Source: Pararhizobium sp. YC-54 | GTDB taxonomy: Bacteria > Pseudomonadota > Alphaproteobacteria > Rhizobiales > Rhizobiaceae | Direction of reading: 5' to 3' | Assembly: GCF_025847205.1 (NCBI RefSeq) | Contig: NZ_JAOYTH010000006.1 | Coordinates: forward strand, 248,001-312,000 | Length of the DNA stretch: 64,000 nucleotides | Shown: positions 17,991 through 27,001 of the stretch, piece after piece | How the letters are laid out: each line of letters begins with the position of its first letter | How positions within the stretch are numbered: position 1 is the stretch's first letter | Program-made: the position numbers and the translations under genes | Notes under the pieces: generated by a model | Databases searched by the model: none | What the model was told of the DNA's origin: nothing | Seen by the model: only the letters and a program-made list of their open reading frames with translations

Positions 17991-19280
17991 TTACTTGCGC
18001 CCAAGCATCCCGAGAACCTTGCCAAGTCCGCCCTTCTTGGCTTTCTTGGCTGTTGCCCGGCCGGTCAGCAGATGGGCAAGCTGCGAGAAAATTTCGGCCG
18101 TTGGCGCTTTCTTGTCGATCTCGGCAATCATGCGGCCGCTATTGGCGGCATTCCCAAACAAAACCACGTCGAATGGAATAATGGCGACCGGCTCGATCTC
18201 AAGGGAATCGCAGAAGTCGTTCGGCGATATTTCAGGCCGTTTCGGCAATCCGACCTGATTGAGCACCAGATGCGGCATCTTGTCGTTCGGCCGGATCTTC
18301 TTCAGTGAATCGAACAGGTTCTTGGCGTTGCGCAGGTTGGCCAGATCAGGCACGGCAGTGACCACGACCTCATCCGCCTCCGCCAGGACCGTGCGGGTCC
18401 AGTCCGACCATTGATGCGGCACATCGAGCACGGAAACCGGGGCATTGCGCAACAGGATTTCCATCAGCGGCTGGAAGGCCGTCGCATCGAAGTCATAGGG
18501 CCGGTCGAGCATCGACGGCGCGGCAAGCAACGATAGATGCTCGGAGCATTTCGTCAAAAGCCGGTCGAGAAACATTTCGTCCAGGCGCTCGGGGGAAAAA
18601 ACCGCCTCGGAAATGCCCTGCGGCGGGTCCTGATCGAAATTGATGTTGGCGGTGCCATAGGGCAGATCGAGATCGGCCAGCACCACTTCGGTGGAAAACA
18701 GGTTGGAGATGCCCCAGGCGCAGTTATGCGCAAGCGTCGAAGACCCCACCCCTCCCTTGGCGCCGATGAACGCAATGCTGCGGCCGAGCGGTTCGGCTTC
18801 CGGATCGACGAAGATCGCCGCGATGGCGCCAAGCACGTCGGACATGGCGACCGGCGAAACGATATATTCGGAGATGCCGTTGCGGATGAGCTCGCGATAG
18901 AGCGGGATATCGTTGTAACGGCCGATGATGATGACCTTGGTGCTGGGATCGCAGACGGCTGCCAGCGGTCCCAGTTCCTGCATCAGTAAGCGCGGTTCCG
19001 TTGACGTTTCGATGATGATCAGGTTGGGCGTCGGCGTGGTCGCGAACATATTGGCGGCAGCGGCGATCGAACCGCTGTTGATCCTGAAGGTGACCTTGCT
19101 CATCCGCCGGTCTTGCCCGCACTTCTCCATCACCCGCTGCAGAGCCTCGGTTTCGCAGAAGGCATGCACGGAGATGCGCGGAAGCGGCCGCAGGTGATCG
19201 ACATCGTTCTGGCGGCCGGCATCGGACAAGCCATCCGGCTCACCCGCTGCGGTCTCAATCTGGTAGTCAATCGTGCTCAT
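17991..19280 (-). CDS. cpaE: Pilus assembly protein CpaE/TadZ (MinD/ParA-like)
   Basis: 429 residues. The N-terminal half is a receiver-like domain (PTPNLIIIETS; KVIIIGRYNDIPLYRELIRNGISEYIVSP). The C-terminal half is a deviant MinD-type ATPase with Walker A FIGAKGGVGSSTLAHN (about 168-180) and VVLADLDLPYGTANINF. CpaE localises the pilus machine at the cell pole. The tail is Lys/Gly-rich (KKAKKGGLGKVLGMLGRK). It follows cpaD by 30 bp. Confidence 0.95.
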   Translation of the reverse strand: MSTIDYQIETAAGEPDGLSDAGRQNDVDHLRPLPRISVHAFCETEALQRVMEKCGQDRRMSKVTFRINSGSIAAAANMFATTPTPNLIIIETSTEPRLLMQELGPLAAVCDPSTKVIIIGRYNDIPLYRELIRNGISEYIVSPVAMSDVLGAIAAIFVDPEAEPLGRSIAFIGAKGGVGSSTLAHNCAWGISNLFSTEVVLADLDLPYGTANINFDQDPPQGISEAVFSPERLDEMFLDRLLTKCSEHLSLLAAPSMLDRPYDFDATAFQPLMEILLRNAPVSVLDVPHQWSDWTRTVLAEADEVVVTAVPDLANLRNAKNLFDSLKKIRPNDKMPHLVLNQVGLPKRPEISPNDFCDSLEIEPVAIIPFDVVLFGNAANSGRMIAEIDKKAPTAEIFSQLAHLLTGRATAKKAKKGGLGKVLGMLGRK

Positions 19281-19310
19281 TGTGCAATCCCGTCAAACTG
19301 CCCGGACATA

Positions 19311-20069
19311 TTAGTTGAAGTTGATCGTGGTGCCACCGGTATCGGTGCCGCTGTCGATGCCGCGATAATCCTTGATCACTTCCCCGCGTTGAACGGCATC
19401 GATCGGCGACATGGCGCGCGGACCGAGCAGATCCAGCGGATTGGAAATCTGTGCCGCAAGATTCGACTGGCTGGCGCAGCCGAAGTTTTCGTAGTTCTTG
19501 TTCTCGATCGTATTTGCGACCAGATCTTTCGGCCAGTTGCCGCAAGGTGCGGTCTTTGCGGTAATCGCCGTATAGCTCAGCCGTACCGGCGCTGCGTCGC
19601 CATAGGGATCAGCCTGATAACTGACCTCGATCAGCCGGTTGGCCGGGATTCCGGCCCCGACCAGAACGCCGCGAATTTCCTTGCGCAACAACGATGCAGC
19701 CTGGGCGTTGGCGGAGCCACGCGGCAGCAGGATCTGGACCGTGCCCGTTGCGGAATTGGTGTAGCTCTGGGCGAAGCCGCGGATGACGTCGCGTGCGCCC
19801 TTCGTCAGGCGCCTGTCGCTGGACGCCACCGGCACATCGATTGCGTGTTCGGCTTCGGCGATCAGGATCGGATGGCGCGTCCGGTAATCGTCGGGCAGAG
19901 CGCCGGTGGACATGCCGTCCCGGTTGGCGCAGCCGGCAAGGCTTGTCCCGGCGACCAGAAAGGCGCCAATCGCCAGCAGGCGCGCAAGACGGATCGGGCC
20001 TGCAAAGGTGTTTGGCCGCATGATCGTGTGCCTCTTCATATCGCGGTTCAGGATGATCTTGGTTGTCAT
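19311..20069 (-). CDS. cpaD: Pilus assembly lipoprotein CpaD
   Basis: 252 residues. The long N-terminal signal segment ends in the lipobox SLAGC, followed by NRDGMSTGALPDDYRTRHPI, which is the conserved CpaD opening. The remainder resembles the CpaD/Lpp family and includes a SAL-type region around VEVSYQADPYGDAAPVRLSYTA and a Cys pair near CGNWP and GCASQ. It is an outer-membrane-associated component next to the secretin. GGGAGCGGAC precedes the ATG, and it begins 12 bp after cpaC. Confidence 0.9.
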   Translation of the reverse strand: MTTKIILNRDMKRHTIMRPNTFAGPIRLARLLAIGAFLVAGTSLAGCANRDGMSTGALPDDYRTRHPILIAEAEHAIDVPVASSDRRLTKGARDVIRGFAQSYTNSATGTVQILLPRGSANAQAASLLRKEIRGVLVGAGIPANRLIEVSYQADPYGDAAPVRLSYTAITAKTAPCGNWPKDLVANTIENKNYENFGCASQSNLAAQISNPLDLLGPRAMSPIDAVQRGEVIKDYRGIDSGTDTGGTTINFN

Positions 20070-20081
20070 GTCCGCTCCCGC

Positions 20082-21602
20082 CTATTTGTAAATGAAGCCG
20101 ACATTGCCGTGATACTGCCCGGCGGGGGCGGCCTGACGGTTGCCGTAGATGCGATTGACTTCACCGAGAAACGCGCTCGACAGGTCGTCGGTCGGATTGA
20201 AATTGTCATCCGGACGCGACAGGTCGCCGCGCGCCACCGGCTGAACCAGGTAAGGTGTTGCGATGATGACCAGCTCTGTCTCGTTGCGGACGAAATCCTT
20301 CGAGCGGAACAGCGTGCCGAAAATCGGAATTTTCGAGACGCCGGGAAGACCGGACATGGCCTGGCGGATATCGTCCTGGACAAGACCGCCGATGACGATA
20401 GAGCCGCCGGAGGGAAGCTCGACGCTGGTGGATGCCTTGCGGCGGCGGATCGACATATAGGTCTGGCCGGGAACACTGGCCGCGTTACCGTTGACGACAG
20501 AGCCCTCGAACGTCGGCTCGGAAACCTCGGTTGCAATTTCCAGGCTGATACGCCCGGGACCCAGAACAACCGGAGTGAAGTCCAGTCCGATACCATATTC
20601 GACGGTTTCGACGGTTCGTGTCAGCACGCCCTCCTCGTCGATTTCCTGCTCGGATGGCAGACGATACTCGCCACCGACGGAGAAGCTGGCCTTCTTGCCG
20701 GAAATCGCCGTGAGGCTCGGCTCCGCCAGCGTACGCATCACGCCGGCCTGCTCCATCGCGTTGAAATAGCTGGTGAAGCCCATCGAGCCGGAACCGATGG
20801 CGCCGCTGATCTGGGATGCGAACGCGTTGACCGCGTTGCCGAGGTTTGCCGGATTGCGGAAGGTGATGCCGTTGCCGCTGGTCGAACTCCTGATCGAGCC
20901 GCTAAAGCCAAGCTGCTTGAGCACCTGGCGCGAAACCTCGGCCACCGTTACCTTGAGCATCACCTGGTCCTCGCCGTCGATCCGGAGAAGATTGACGATC
21001 TGCGAAACCTGGCGGCGCTCGGCAAAAATGTCCGCGTCGCCGTTATTGCCCTGCGCGGTAATATTGCGCGTGGTTGCCTCACCGCCCTTGATAAAGGCCT
21101 GCGCAAGCTCCTCGACGCGGGTCGAATCCAGTGGGGTCCGCACCGTGCCGGTGAGAACGATGTTGTCCGAGATGATTTCGACCTTGATGTCGGAATCGGG
21201 CAGGAAGCGCCTGAGATTGGCCTCAAGGTTGGAGATATCGCGTTCGATTTCCAGGTCGAGACTGACGATTTCCTCGCCGCCCGGTCCGAATACGAAAATG
21301 TTGGTCTGGCCGACCATCTTCCCGAACAGGTAGATGCGGCGCGAGCTTCGCGTCACCGCATCCGCCAGTGCCGGATCGGCAACAAGGATATCATGCGCGT
21401 CGGAAGGCAGATCGACGACGACGGCCTTGTTAAGCCCCAGCTTGATGGTTTTCTTGACGCCTGGCCCGCTATCGACGATGCGCACCAGCGACTGCGAAGC
21501 AGCTTCCGCGACAAAGGTTCCGGCCGGCAAGCCCGAAAAAGCCAGGCAAAAGGCCAGTCCGCCTGCGACAGAGCTGCGAAATTTGTTTCCGATCCGCTTC
21601 AC
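20082..21602 (-). CDS. cpaC: Pilus secretin CpaC (RcpA)
   Basis: About 506 residues. A signal peptide is followed by the T2SS/T3SS pilus N-terminal domain (LGLNKAVVVDLPSDAHDILVADPA), a BON-like segment (VEIISDNIVLTGTV) and the secretin domain (VMLKVTVAEVSRQVLKQLGF; ...VELPSGGSIVIGGLVQDD; VPKIGIFGTLFRS-type ending KIPIFGTLFRS). It forms the outer-membrane pore for the Tad pilus. I chose the GTG at 21602, which has GGGAGCGG upstream like cpaD and gives a normal signal peptide; the ATG at 21626, overlapping the cpaB stop as ATGA, is the alternative. Confidence 0.94.
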   Translation of the reverse strand: MKRIGNKFRSSVAGGLAFCLAFSGLPAGTFVAEAASQSLVRIVDSGPGVKKTIKLGLNKAVVVDLPSDAHDILVADPALADAVTRSSRRIYLFGKMVGQTNIFVFGPGGEEIVSLDLEIERDISNLEANLRRFLPDSDIKVEIISDNIVLTGTVRTPLDSTRVEELAQAFIKGGEATTRNITAQGNNGDADIFAERRQVSQIVNLLRIDGEDQVMLKVTVAEVSRQVLKQLGFSGSIRSSTSGNGITFRNPANLGNAVNAFASQISGAIGSGSMGFTSYFNAMEQAGVMRTLAEPSLTAISGKKASFSVGGEYRLPSEQEIDEEGVLTRTVETVEYGIGLDFTPVVLGPGRISLEIATEVSEPTFEGSVVNGNAASVPGQTYMSIRRRKASTSVELPSGGSIVIGGLVQDDIRQAMSGLPGVSKIPIFGTLFRSKDFVRNETELVIIATPYLVQPVARGDLSRPDDNFNPTDDLSSAFLGEVNRIYGNRQAAPAGQYHGNVGFIYK

Positions 21603-21622
21603 GTTCCGCTCCCGCTCGCACA

Positions 21623-22435
21623 TCATTTCGCTTCACCCATCGATGAGCTGTCATCGCTCTTGACGATAGAGCCCGATTTGATGACTTGAATGGAGGGCCG
21701 CCCGTCGCCGCTTAAGAGATAGTCAGCACCGGTCGTATCCGGCTCCTGCGCGTCGGCAACGCTGCGCAGCACCAGCGACAGGCGTTCCGCCATCTGCTGG
21801 GCCACCGTCATGACCTTCGACTGATCCGGTGTCAGCTCCAGTGTGGCGGTCGTTCCAACAACCGACTTTGACCCGTCTTCCTTTTCCTCAACCTGCTGGT
21901 CGATGGCGAGCACGCGGACATTGCTGAGAACGGTCTCGGTCAGGAAATTATCTTCATTCTTGCGAACCATGATGACGTCAACGCGATCATTCGGCAGGAT
22001 GAACCCGCCAGCACCGGTCGCAACGGTGATTTCGGTGGCGACAGCGCGCTTTCCGGCCGGCAGCAGCGACGACATGATCCGGCTCGACGAGTCGGCGATC
22101 TTTTCCTGGCGTACCGGTTCGCCATTGAAAATCGGCAGGCGGACGACGACACCCTGAAGATCCGCAACGGCGTTCGGGCGGACATCCTCGGTGATCAGTC
22201 CTTCGACAACGCCGTCCTTGGGCCAGGAAATCCAGCGCACGGCATCCGGATCAAGTCTCGATCCCACGGGCAGGCTCTTGCTGGCAACCAGAACGTTGAC
22301 GGTCGGCTCACGTTCGATCACCGGCTCGGCTGTGGTCACCACGGTCTTGCCGCTGCTCAGCTTGAGTGCCAGGAATCCGGCCAGCCCCGCCGATGCGACT
22401 GCCACAGCCAGAATAATAACGCGCACCGGTTTCAT
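21623..22435 (-). CDS. cpaB: Pilus assembly protein CpaB (RcpC)
   Basis: 270 residues. An N-terminal membrane anchor (VRVIILAVAVASAGLAGFLAL) is followed by a SAF domain (VLVASKSLPVGSRLDPDAVRWISWP) and the RcpC domain (GKRAVATEITVATGAGGFILPNDRVDVIMV). It is a periplasmic component thought to stabilise the secretin. It is separated from cpaA by 176 bp, larger than other gaps in the operon, so an extra promoter is possible there. Confidence 0.93.
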   Translation of the reverse strand: MKPVRVIILAVAVASAGLAGFLALKLSSGKTVVTTAEPVIEREPTVNVLVASKSLPVGSRLDPDAVRWISWPKDGVVEGLITEDVRPNAVADLQGVVVRLPIFNGEPVRQEKIADSSSRIMSSLLPAGKRAVATEITVATGAGGFILPNDRVDVIMVRKNEDNFLTETVLSNVRVLAIDQQVEEKEDGSKSVVGTTATLELTPDQSKVMTVAQQMAERLSLVLRSVADAQEPDTTGADYLLSGDGRPSIQVIKSGSIVKSDDSSSMGEAK

Positions 22436-22611
22436 GATCTTTCCTGCAACCCGAGAATATGCTCGCCGCAGATTGATCAGGAATTGGTGTAATTATAGTT
22501 AACGGACCGCTTACATTCATGGTTAATAAATGATTTGCGCCACCAAGGCACATTGGCCACCACAGATGTATCGCGGCGCGAACAGTGCCGGTTCAGGATG
22601 ACACGAAGAGA

Positions 22612-23124
22612 TTAATGCAGCTGGGCGAGCGCGGCCATCATCAATGGCGAGGAAGGATAGGCGAGGAAGCCGCCCAGCCCGATGGCAATGCCGTAGGGAA
22701 TTTTCTTGGCCGTGAACAAAAGATGCGGAACCGGAAACCCGGATGCGATAATCGTGTTTTCCCGGCTGCGCATCATCAGGATCAGAAGGGTCAGGATACC
22801 GCCGAAGAACGACACGTAGACGAGAAACTCCATCAATGAGGCGTTAAGGCCGAACCAGACGGCGCTCGCGGTCAAAAGCTTGGCATCGCCGCCGCCCATG
22901 ATGTTCATCGCAAACAGTGTGAAGCATGCGGCAAAGACGATCAGGCCGGCAGCCAGATGCATGCCGATCATCGCGACGCTGAGGCCGGCGAGAGGGGCCA
23001 CAAGAATAAAGGCGCCCAAAAGGATAGCCGATACCCTGTTCGGGATGGTCATTGTAAGAAGATCGGAGATGGCGGCAACGGCCAGGCAGAGCGGCACGAT
23101 TACAAAAATAATAGCTTGTGCCAT
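22612..23124 (-). CDS. cpaA: Prepilin peptidase CpaA (A24)
   Basis: 170 residues, nearly all membrane helices. The two catalytic aspartates of type IV prepilin peptidases are D21 (AAISDLLTMTIPN) and D80 (MGGGDAKLL). The short form lacks the N-methylation domain, as normal in Tad systems. It cleaves the PilA prepilin and the TadE-like pseudopilins. The ATG at 23124 has GGAGAG in front; an upstream in-frame TTG is less likely. Confidence 0.94.
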   Translation of the reverse strand: MAQAIIFVIVPLCLAVAAISDLLTMTIPNRVSAILLGAFILVAPLAGLSVAMIGMHLAAGLIVFAACFTLFAMNIMGGGDAKLLTASAVWFGLNASLMEFLVYVSFFGGILTLLILMMRSRENTIIASGFPVPHLLFTAKKIPYGIAIGLGGFLAYPSSPLMMAALAQLH

Positions 23125-23210
23125 CTCGCTCTCCAAATTGCTGATTTCAGTTTATGCGATCGAATTTAAAAAATGTTGAAGCGCACGCTGTACTTCGAAC
23201 GACCGGAAAC

Positions 23211-23240
23211 AAAAAAGCCGCTTCCACCGGGAGCGGCTTT
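23211..23240 (-). terminator. Terminator downstream of pilA
   Basis: On the minus strand an 8-bp stem AAGCCGCT / AGCGGCTT is followed by six T. It separates the highly expressed pilin gene from cpaA-tadC and probably lets only part of the transcription continue. Confidence 0.88.
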
Positions 23241-23263
23241 CTCAACAATACGAAAACGCGATA

Positions 23264-23437
23264 TTAGTTCGCGGTGGCCAGCTCGTTCTTCAGCCCAGTG
23301 AACGTCGTGTTCAGCTCGTTACCGAGCAGGCCTGCGCCGCTGATCAGGGCGACGGAGATGAGGGCAGCGATCAGGCCGTACTCGATTGCGGTCGCGCCGG
23401 ACTCATCCTTCATGAAACGTGCGAAAATCTTGGTCAT
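23264..23437 (-). CDS. pilA: Flp-type pilin PilA
   Basis: 57 residues, the major Tad pilus subunit. The leader MTKIFARFMKDESG ends at G14; the mature protein begins ATAIEYGLIAALISV with the conserved Glu at mature position 5 and Tyr at 6 of class IVb Flp pilins, then one hydrophobic helix and a short polar tail ending in LATAN. AGGAGAG precedes the ATG. It is first in the minus-strand cpa block, with its own terminator before cpaA. Confidence 0.95.
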   Translation of the reverse strand: MTKIFARFMKDESGATAIEYGLIAALISVALISGAGLLGNELNTTFTGLKNELATAN

Positions 23438-23755
23438 AATATCTCTCCTACTTCACTTGTTGTTCAGCACTTCCGCCAACTGTTTCCGTTGATCGGATAA
23501 CCAGACCCTACAGAGGGTGAATTTCAATTCGCTTAAAGAAAAGAGTTACCGATATGTTAACAATTCGCGCCGGTTTTCATGGTAAAAACACCGATGACGC
23601 GACGTAAAAAATGCCACTGTTTTCCAGGCAGGCCTCATGCCCTGCGGATACACTGCATGAATGGGCACTTCCAAGCGTTGCCGATGGCAGTGACTTAACG
23701 TTTCATTCACCAAAACAGAGGATGCTTCAGATACTCGCATCAGCAGGAAACAGCC
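23438..23755. other. Divergent regulatory region between pilA and the pilus N-domain gene
   Basis: 318 bp without a gene. It is A/T-richer than the flanks and must hold the promoter of pilA (minus strand) and probably that of the divergent gene at 23756. A near-consensus CtrA site at 23546-23560 is the only specific element I can point to. Confidence 0.5.
23546..23560. promoter_or_regulatory. Candidate CtrA-binding site upstream of pilA
   Basis: TTAC-N7-TTAA, one mismatch from the CtrA consensus TTAA-N7-TTAA, about 110 bp upstream of the pilA start. CtrA controls pilA in Caulobacter, and rhizobia carry CtrA. Chance occurrence in A/T-rich DNA is possible. Confidence 0.35.
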
Positions 23756-24181
23756 ATGAATTTGCAAAACACAGCCATCGGTGCCCGGTTGCTGACCACG
23801 GCCTTCGCAATTCTGGTTCTGTTCAGCGCCTCCTTAGCGCCTCCCGCGGTTGCCGCCGACGGCATGCTGAACGTTTTCATGAATCAGGCGCGGGTGCTCA
23901 AGCTCGACCGGCCGGTCAGCAAGGTCATCATCGGCAATTCTGACGTCGCGGATGCCACCGTTGCCGATGCAAAGACGATCGTTCTCACCGGGCGCTCGTT
24001 CGGCACCACCAACCTCGTGATTATCGATGCGGACGGCAATGCCATCGTTGATGAACGTATTCTGGTCTCGATCGACGAAGGGAACACGGTGCGCGTCTTC
24101 CGCCAGACGGTCCGCTCCGTGCTCTCCTGCACACCCAATTGCGAAGAGCACGCAACACAAAAGACAACGGTCGCAAACTAA
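23756..24181 (+). CDS. Stand-alone pilus assembly N-terminal domain protein (CpaC N-domain-like)
   Basis: 141 residues. A signal peptide (ending PPAVAA) is followed by a single T2SS/T3SS pilus N-terminal domain: NVFMNQARVLKLDRPVSKVIIGNSDVADATV, then TIVLTGRSFGTTNLVIIDADG, which parallels the N-terminal domain of the CpaC secretin; the secretin domain is absent. The C-terminus has two Cys (VLSCTPNCEEH). AGGAAAC precedes the ATG. It is divergent from pilA and upstream of two TadE-like genes, so a periplasmic accessory role in the Tad pilus is likely. Confidence 0.85.
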   Translation: MNLQNTAIGARLLTTAFAILVLFSASLAPPAVAADGMLNVFMNQARVLKLDRPVSKVIIGNSDVADATVADAKTIVLTGRSFGTTNLVIIDADGNAIVDERILVSIDEGNTVRVFRQTVRSVLSCTPNCEEHATQKTTVAN

Positions 24182-24377
24182 GGAGCGCGTCATCGAACGA
24201 CGCATGCAGAAGCCCTAAGCGCCGGAAACGACGGCATAGGATTCGAATGGAGGGGCAAAATCTGGCCGCCAATCCTTATCATCCGGTAAGTGTTTCCATT
24301 CAAATTATCCTCGTTCCTGCATACGAAATATCAACAGTCGCCTCCTAATATGTCTCATCGTATGGCGGAATGGCGAA

Positions 24378-24989
24378 ATGTTGAACAATCCTGACGGAAA
24401 TGCTGCGGCCGGTGACGGCTCTCAGCACAAGAAACGCAACCGCGGTCTGTTGCGGCGTCTGTTCAATGACAAATCCGGCACGTCGGCAGTCGAGTTTGCG
24501 ATTCTCGCCCTGCCTTTCATGATGGTCGTCTTCGCCTCGCTCGAGACATTCACGGCATTCACGGCGGAACAGCTGCTCGCCAATGCCACGGAGACGATGG
24601 CCCGCAAGGTGCGAACCGGCGAGATTACCTCGACCACCACCCAAGAAGAATTCCGCCGAGCCTTCTGCGCCGAAATTTCGGTTATCATGACCTGCTCGGC
24701 AACCGAGGCTAAAACACCGTCGAAACTGTTTATCGACGTGCGAAGCTTCGCGGACTTCTCCAAGATTCCGAACGCCGTTCCGCGGGTGAATGGCGATCTC
24801 GATACCAGCGGCTTCCAGTTCGCACCCGGCGGGCCGACGACGATCACCATGGTGCGCGCCTACTATCGTTGGGAAGTCGTCACCGATCTTGTCCGCCCCT
24901 ACATCACGAATTTGCGCCCCGCCGGAACCAGCATGCCGAACGACTACCTGATGGTCGCTACAACTGCCTTCCGCACTGAAAGCTACTGA
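24378..24989 (+). CDS. TadE-like pseudopilin
   Basis: 203 residues. A basic N-terminus (KKRNRGLLRRLFNDKSG) leads into the prepilin-like segment TSAVEFAILALPFMMVVF with the conserved Glu, the TadE/TadG signature for CpaA cleavage. The C-terminal part is a periplasmic domain with two Cys (AFCAE, MTCSA). It is a minor pilin or pilus assembly factor. The next TadE-like gene follows 10 bp later. Confidence 0.88.
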   Translation: MLNNPDGNAAAGDGSQHKKRNRGLLRRLFNDKSGTSAVEFAILALPFMMVVFASLETFTAFTAEQLLANATETMARKVRTGEITSTTTQEEFRRAFCAEISVIMTCSATEAKTPSKLFIDVRSFADFSKIPNAVPRVNGDLDTSGFQFAPGGPTTITMVRAYYRWEVVTDLVRPYITNLRPAGTSMPNDYLMVATTAFRTESY

Positions 24990-24999
24990 GGAGCAGGCT

Positions 25000-25602
25000 A
25001 TGAAGGCCATGCGTTATCATAGGGCATTGCTCGCTTGGAAATTGGACGCTTTCAGCGCTTTTTGGCGTGATCGGAAGGGAACCGGCGCCATCGAATTCGC
25101 GATCATCGCTCCGCTGTTGATCATGGCCTATATCGGTTGCTTCGAAATCTCGGTCGGCTTTAACGTTGCCCGAAAAGTCTCCCGCGCCTCAAGCACCGTG
25201 GCTGACGTGCTGACGCAGATGCCGAGCGTCGATAAGGCTGTTCTCGACGGCATGAAGGCCGTGGCCATGAGCGTCATGTCGCCCTTTGAAACGACCCAGT
25301 ACACGCTGAAGATGACCGGCATCAAGATGACCGCCCCCGGCCTCGGCGTCGTGGCATGGTCCTATGACCAGGATGGCACCGCACCCTACAAGGCCGGTTC
25401 CGTCGTCACGATGCCAAGCGATATTTCCGCCATAAACACCTTCATCGTGCGGTCGGAACTGGTGGTTCCACACGAAATACTGCTGTTTGCACCGGGGGTC
25501 GCCAAAAACACGCTGAATACCGTCGATATCTCCAAGACCTCCTATTTCCGTCAGCGTGTCGGCACTGAAATAAAATGCGGCGATTGTCCGGTCTTCCAAT
25601 AA
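25000..25602 (+). CDS. TadE/TadF-like pseudopilin
   Basis: 200 residues. FWRDRKGTGAIEFAIIAPLLIMAYIGCFE is the cleavage site and hydrophobic helix of a TadE-family pseudopilin; the periplasmic part ends with a Cys pair (KCGDCPVFQ). GAGGAG precedes the ATG. It is co-transcribed with the gene at 24378. A vWA-domain TadG gene, often found with these two, is not present. Confidence 0.88.
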   Translation: MKAMRYHRALLAWKLDAFSAFWRDRKGTGAIEFAIIAPLLIMAYIGCFEISVGFNVARKVSRASSTVADVLTQMPSVDKAVLDGMKAVAMSVMSPFETTQYTLKMTGIKMTAPGLGVVAWSYDQDGTAPYKAGSVVTMPSDISAINTFIVRSELVVPHEILLFAPGVAKNTLNTVDISKTSYFRQRVGTEIKCGDCPVFQ

Positions 25603-25780
25603 TTACCCGGCCTGATCGAAATCTGACGACAAGCTGGCATTTGCAATCTGCACCGCCCCGGAGTATTTCTGCGCGCTTTCACCTCGGCCGCTTTGACGGG
25701 CGAGATGATGAGCAACATTTGTACTGTCGCAAGCTGCCTGCACATCGCAGGCGTGGCTCCGGCATCATCCCGGGTGGTCC

Positions 25781-27001
25781 ATGGCGCGTGCCTTTCTGTT
25801 CGTTCTTGATTCCTTCGGCATCGGCGGGGCGCCTGACGCCGCCGCGTTCGGCGACGACGGCGCCGATACGCTCGGCCATATCGCCGAATTCTGCGCAGCC
25901 GGCGCCGGTGACCGGGAGGGTTTGCGCGAAGGGCCGCTGACGCTTCCCAACATGTCGGCGCTCGGTCTGCTGCACGCGGCAAAACTTGCCAACCGGCGCC
26001 TGCCCGCCGGCATGCCGCTGCCGGAGCGGGTTTTTGGGCTCTACGGGGCGGCAAGCGAAGTCTCGCGCGGCAAGGACACACCATCCGGCCACTGGGAAAT
26101 CGCCGGCACGCCCGTCACCTTCGAGTGGGGCTATTTCCCGGTGGAAGGCGATGCCTTCCCGGCGGAACTGGTCGAAGCCATCTGCCGTGAAGGCGACGTG
26201 CCAGGCATTCTCGGCAATTGCCATGCCTCGGGCACCGACATCATCGCCCAATATGGCGAGGAGCACATGCGCACCGGCAAGCCGATCTGCTACACCTCCT
26301 CGGATTCCGTGTTCCAGATCGCCGCGCACGAACACTCCTTCGGCCTTGAGCGCCTGCTTGCATTTTGCCAGACGGTGCGGCGCCTGCTCGACGACTACAA
26401 TATCGGCCGCGTCATCGCCCGCCCCTTCGTCGGCACCGCGACGAAGGACTTCATCCGCACCGGCAACCGCCGCGACTATTCCGTTCTGCCGCCGGAACCG
26501 ACGCTTCTCGACCGGTTGACGGAAGCGGGCCGGACGGTTCACGCCGTCGGCAAGATCGCCGATATCTTCGCGCATCAGGGCATCGGCCGGATGATCAAGG
26601 CGAATGGCAACATGGAATTGTTCGAGGCGACGCTGAAGGCCATGGACGAGGCCGAGGACGGAGATCTGGTCTTCACCAATTTCGTCGATTTCGACATGCT
26701 CTACGGACATCGCCGCGACGTGCCGGGTTATGCCGCAGCCCTTGAGGCCTTCGACCAGCGGCTTCCTGACCTGGACCGCAAGCTGAAACCCGGCGACATC
26801 GTCATCCTGACGGCCGACCATGGTTGCGATCCGACCTGGCGCGGCACCGACCACACGCGCGAACGCGTACCGATCCTCGTCTTCGGCCCGGACATCCGCA
26901 CCCGCTCGATCGGTGTCCTGCCAAGCTTTGCCGGGATCGGCGAGACGATTGCCAAACATCTGGGCCTGGCACCGGGCCTCCACGGGAGAAGTTTTCTGTG
27001 A
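25781..27001 (+). CDS. deoB: Phosphopentomutase
   Basis: 406 residues, alkaline-phosphatase superfamily. Metal-binding motifs are [11 protein letters not shown] at the start and [10 protein letters not shown] near the end; [15 protein letters not shown] and the cap-domain DTLGHIAEF segment are typical. It interconverts (deoxy)ribose-1-phosphate and the 5-phosphate, linking the phosphorylases to DeoC and the pentose pathway. Its TGA overlaps the add start as GTGA, so the two are translationally coupled. Confidence 0.97.
   Translation: MARAFLFVLDSFGIGGAPDAAAFGDDGADTLGHIAEFCAAGAGDREGLREGPLTLPNMSALGLLHAAKLANRRLPAGMPLPERVFGLYGAASEVSRGKDTPSGHWEIAGTPVTFEWGYFPVEGDAFPAELVEAICREGDVPGILGNCHASGTDIIAQYGEEHMRTGKPICYTSSDSVFQIAAHEHSFGLERLLAFCQTVRRLLDDYNIGRVIARPFVGTATKDFIRTGNRRDYSVLPPEPTLLDRLTEAGRTVHAVGKIADIFAHQGIGRMIKANGNMELFEATLKAMDEAEDGDLVFTNFVDFDMLYGHRRDVPGYAAALEAFDQRLPDLDRKLKPGDIVILTADHGCDPTWRGTDHTRERVPILVFGPDIRTRSIGVLPSFAGIGETIAKHLGLAPGLHGRSFL

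Noticed and set aside
19113..21689. 858-codon plus-strand open frame opposite cpaC, cpaD and cpaE
   Set aside because: Antisense shadow across three real genes; no recognisable domain.
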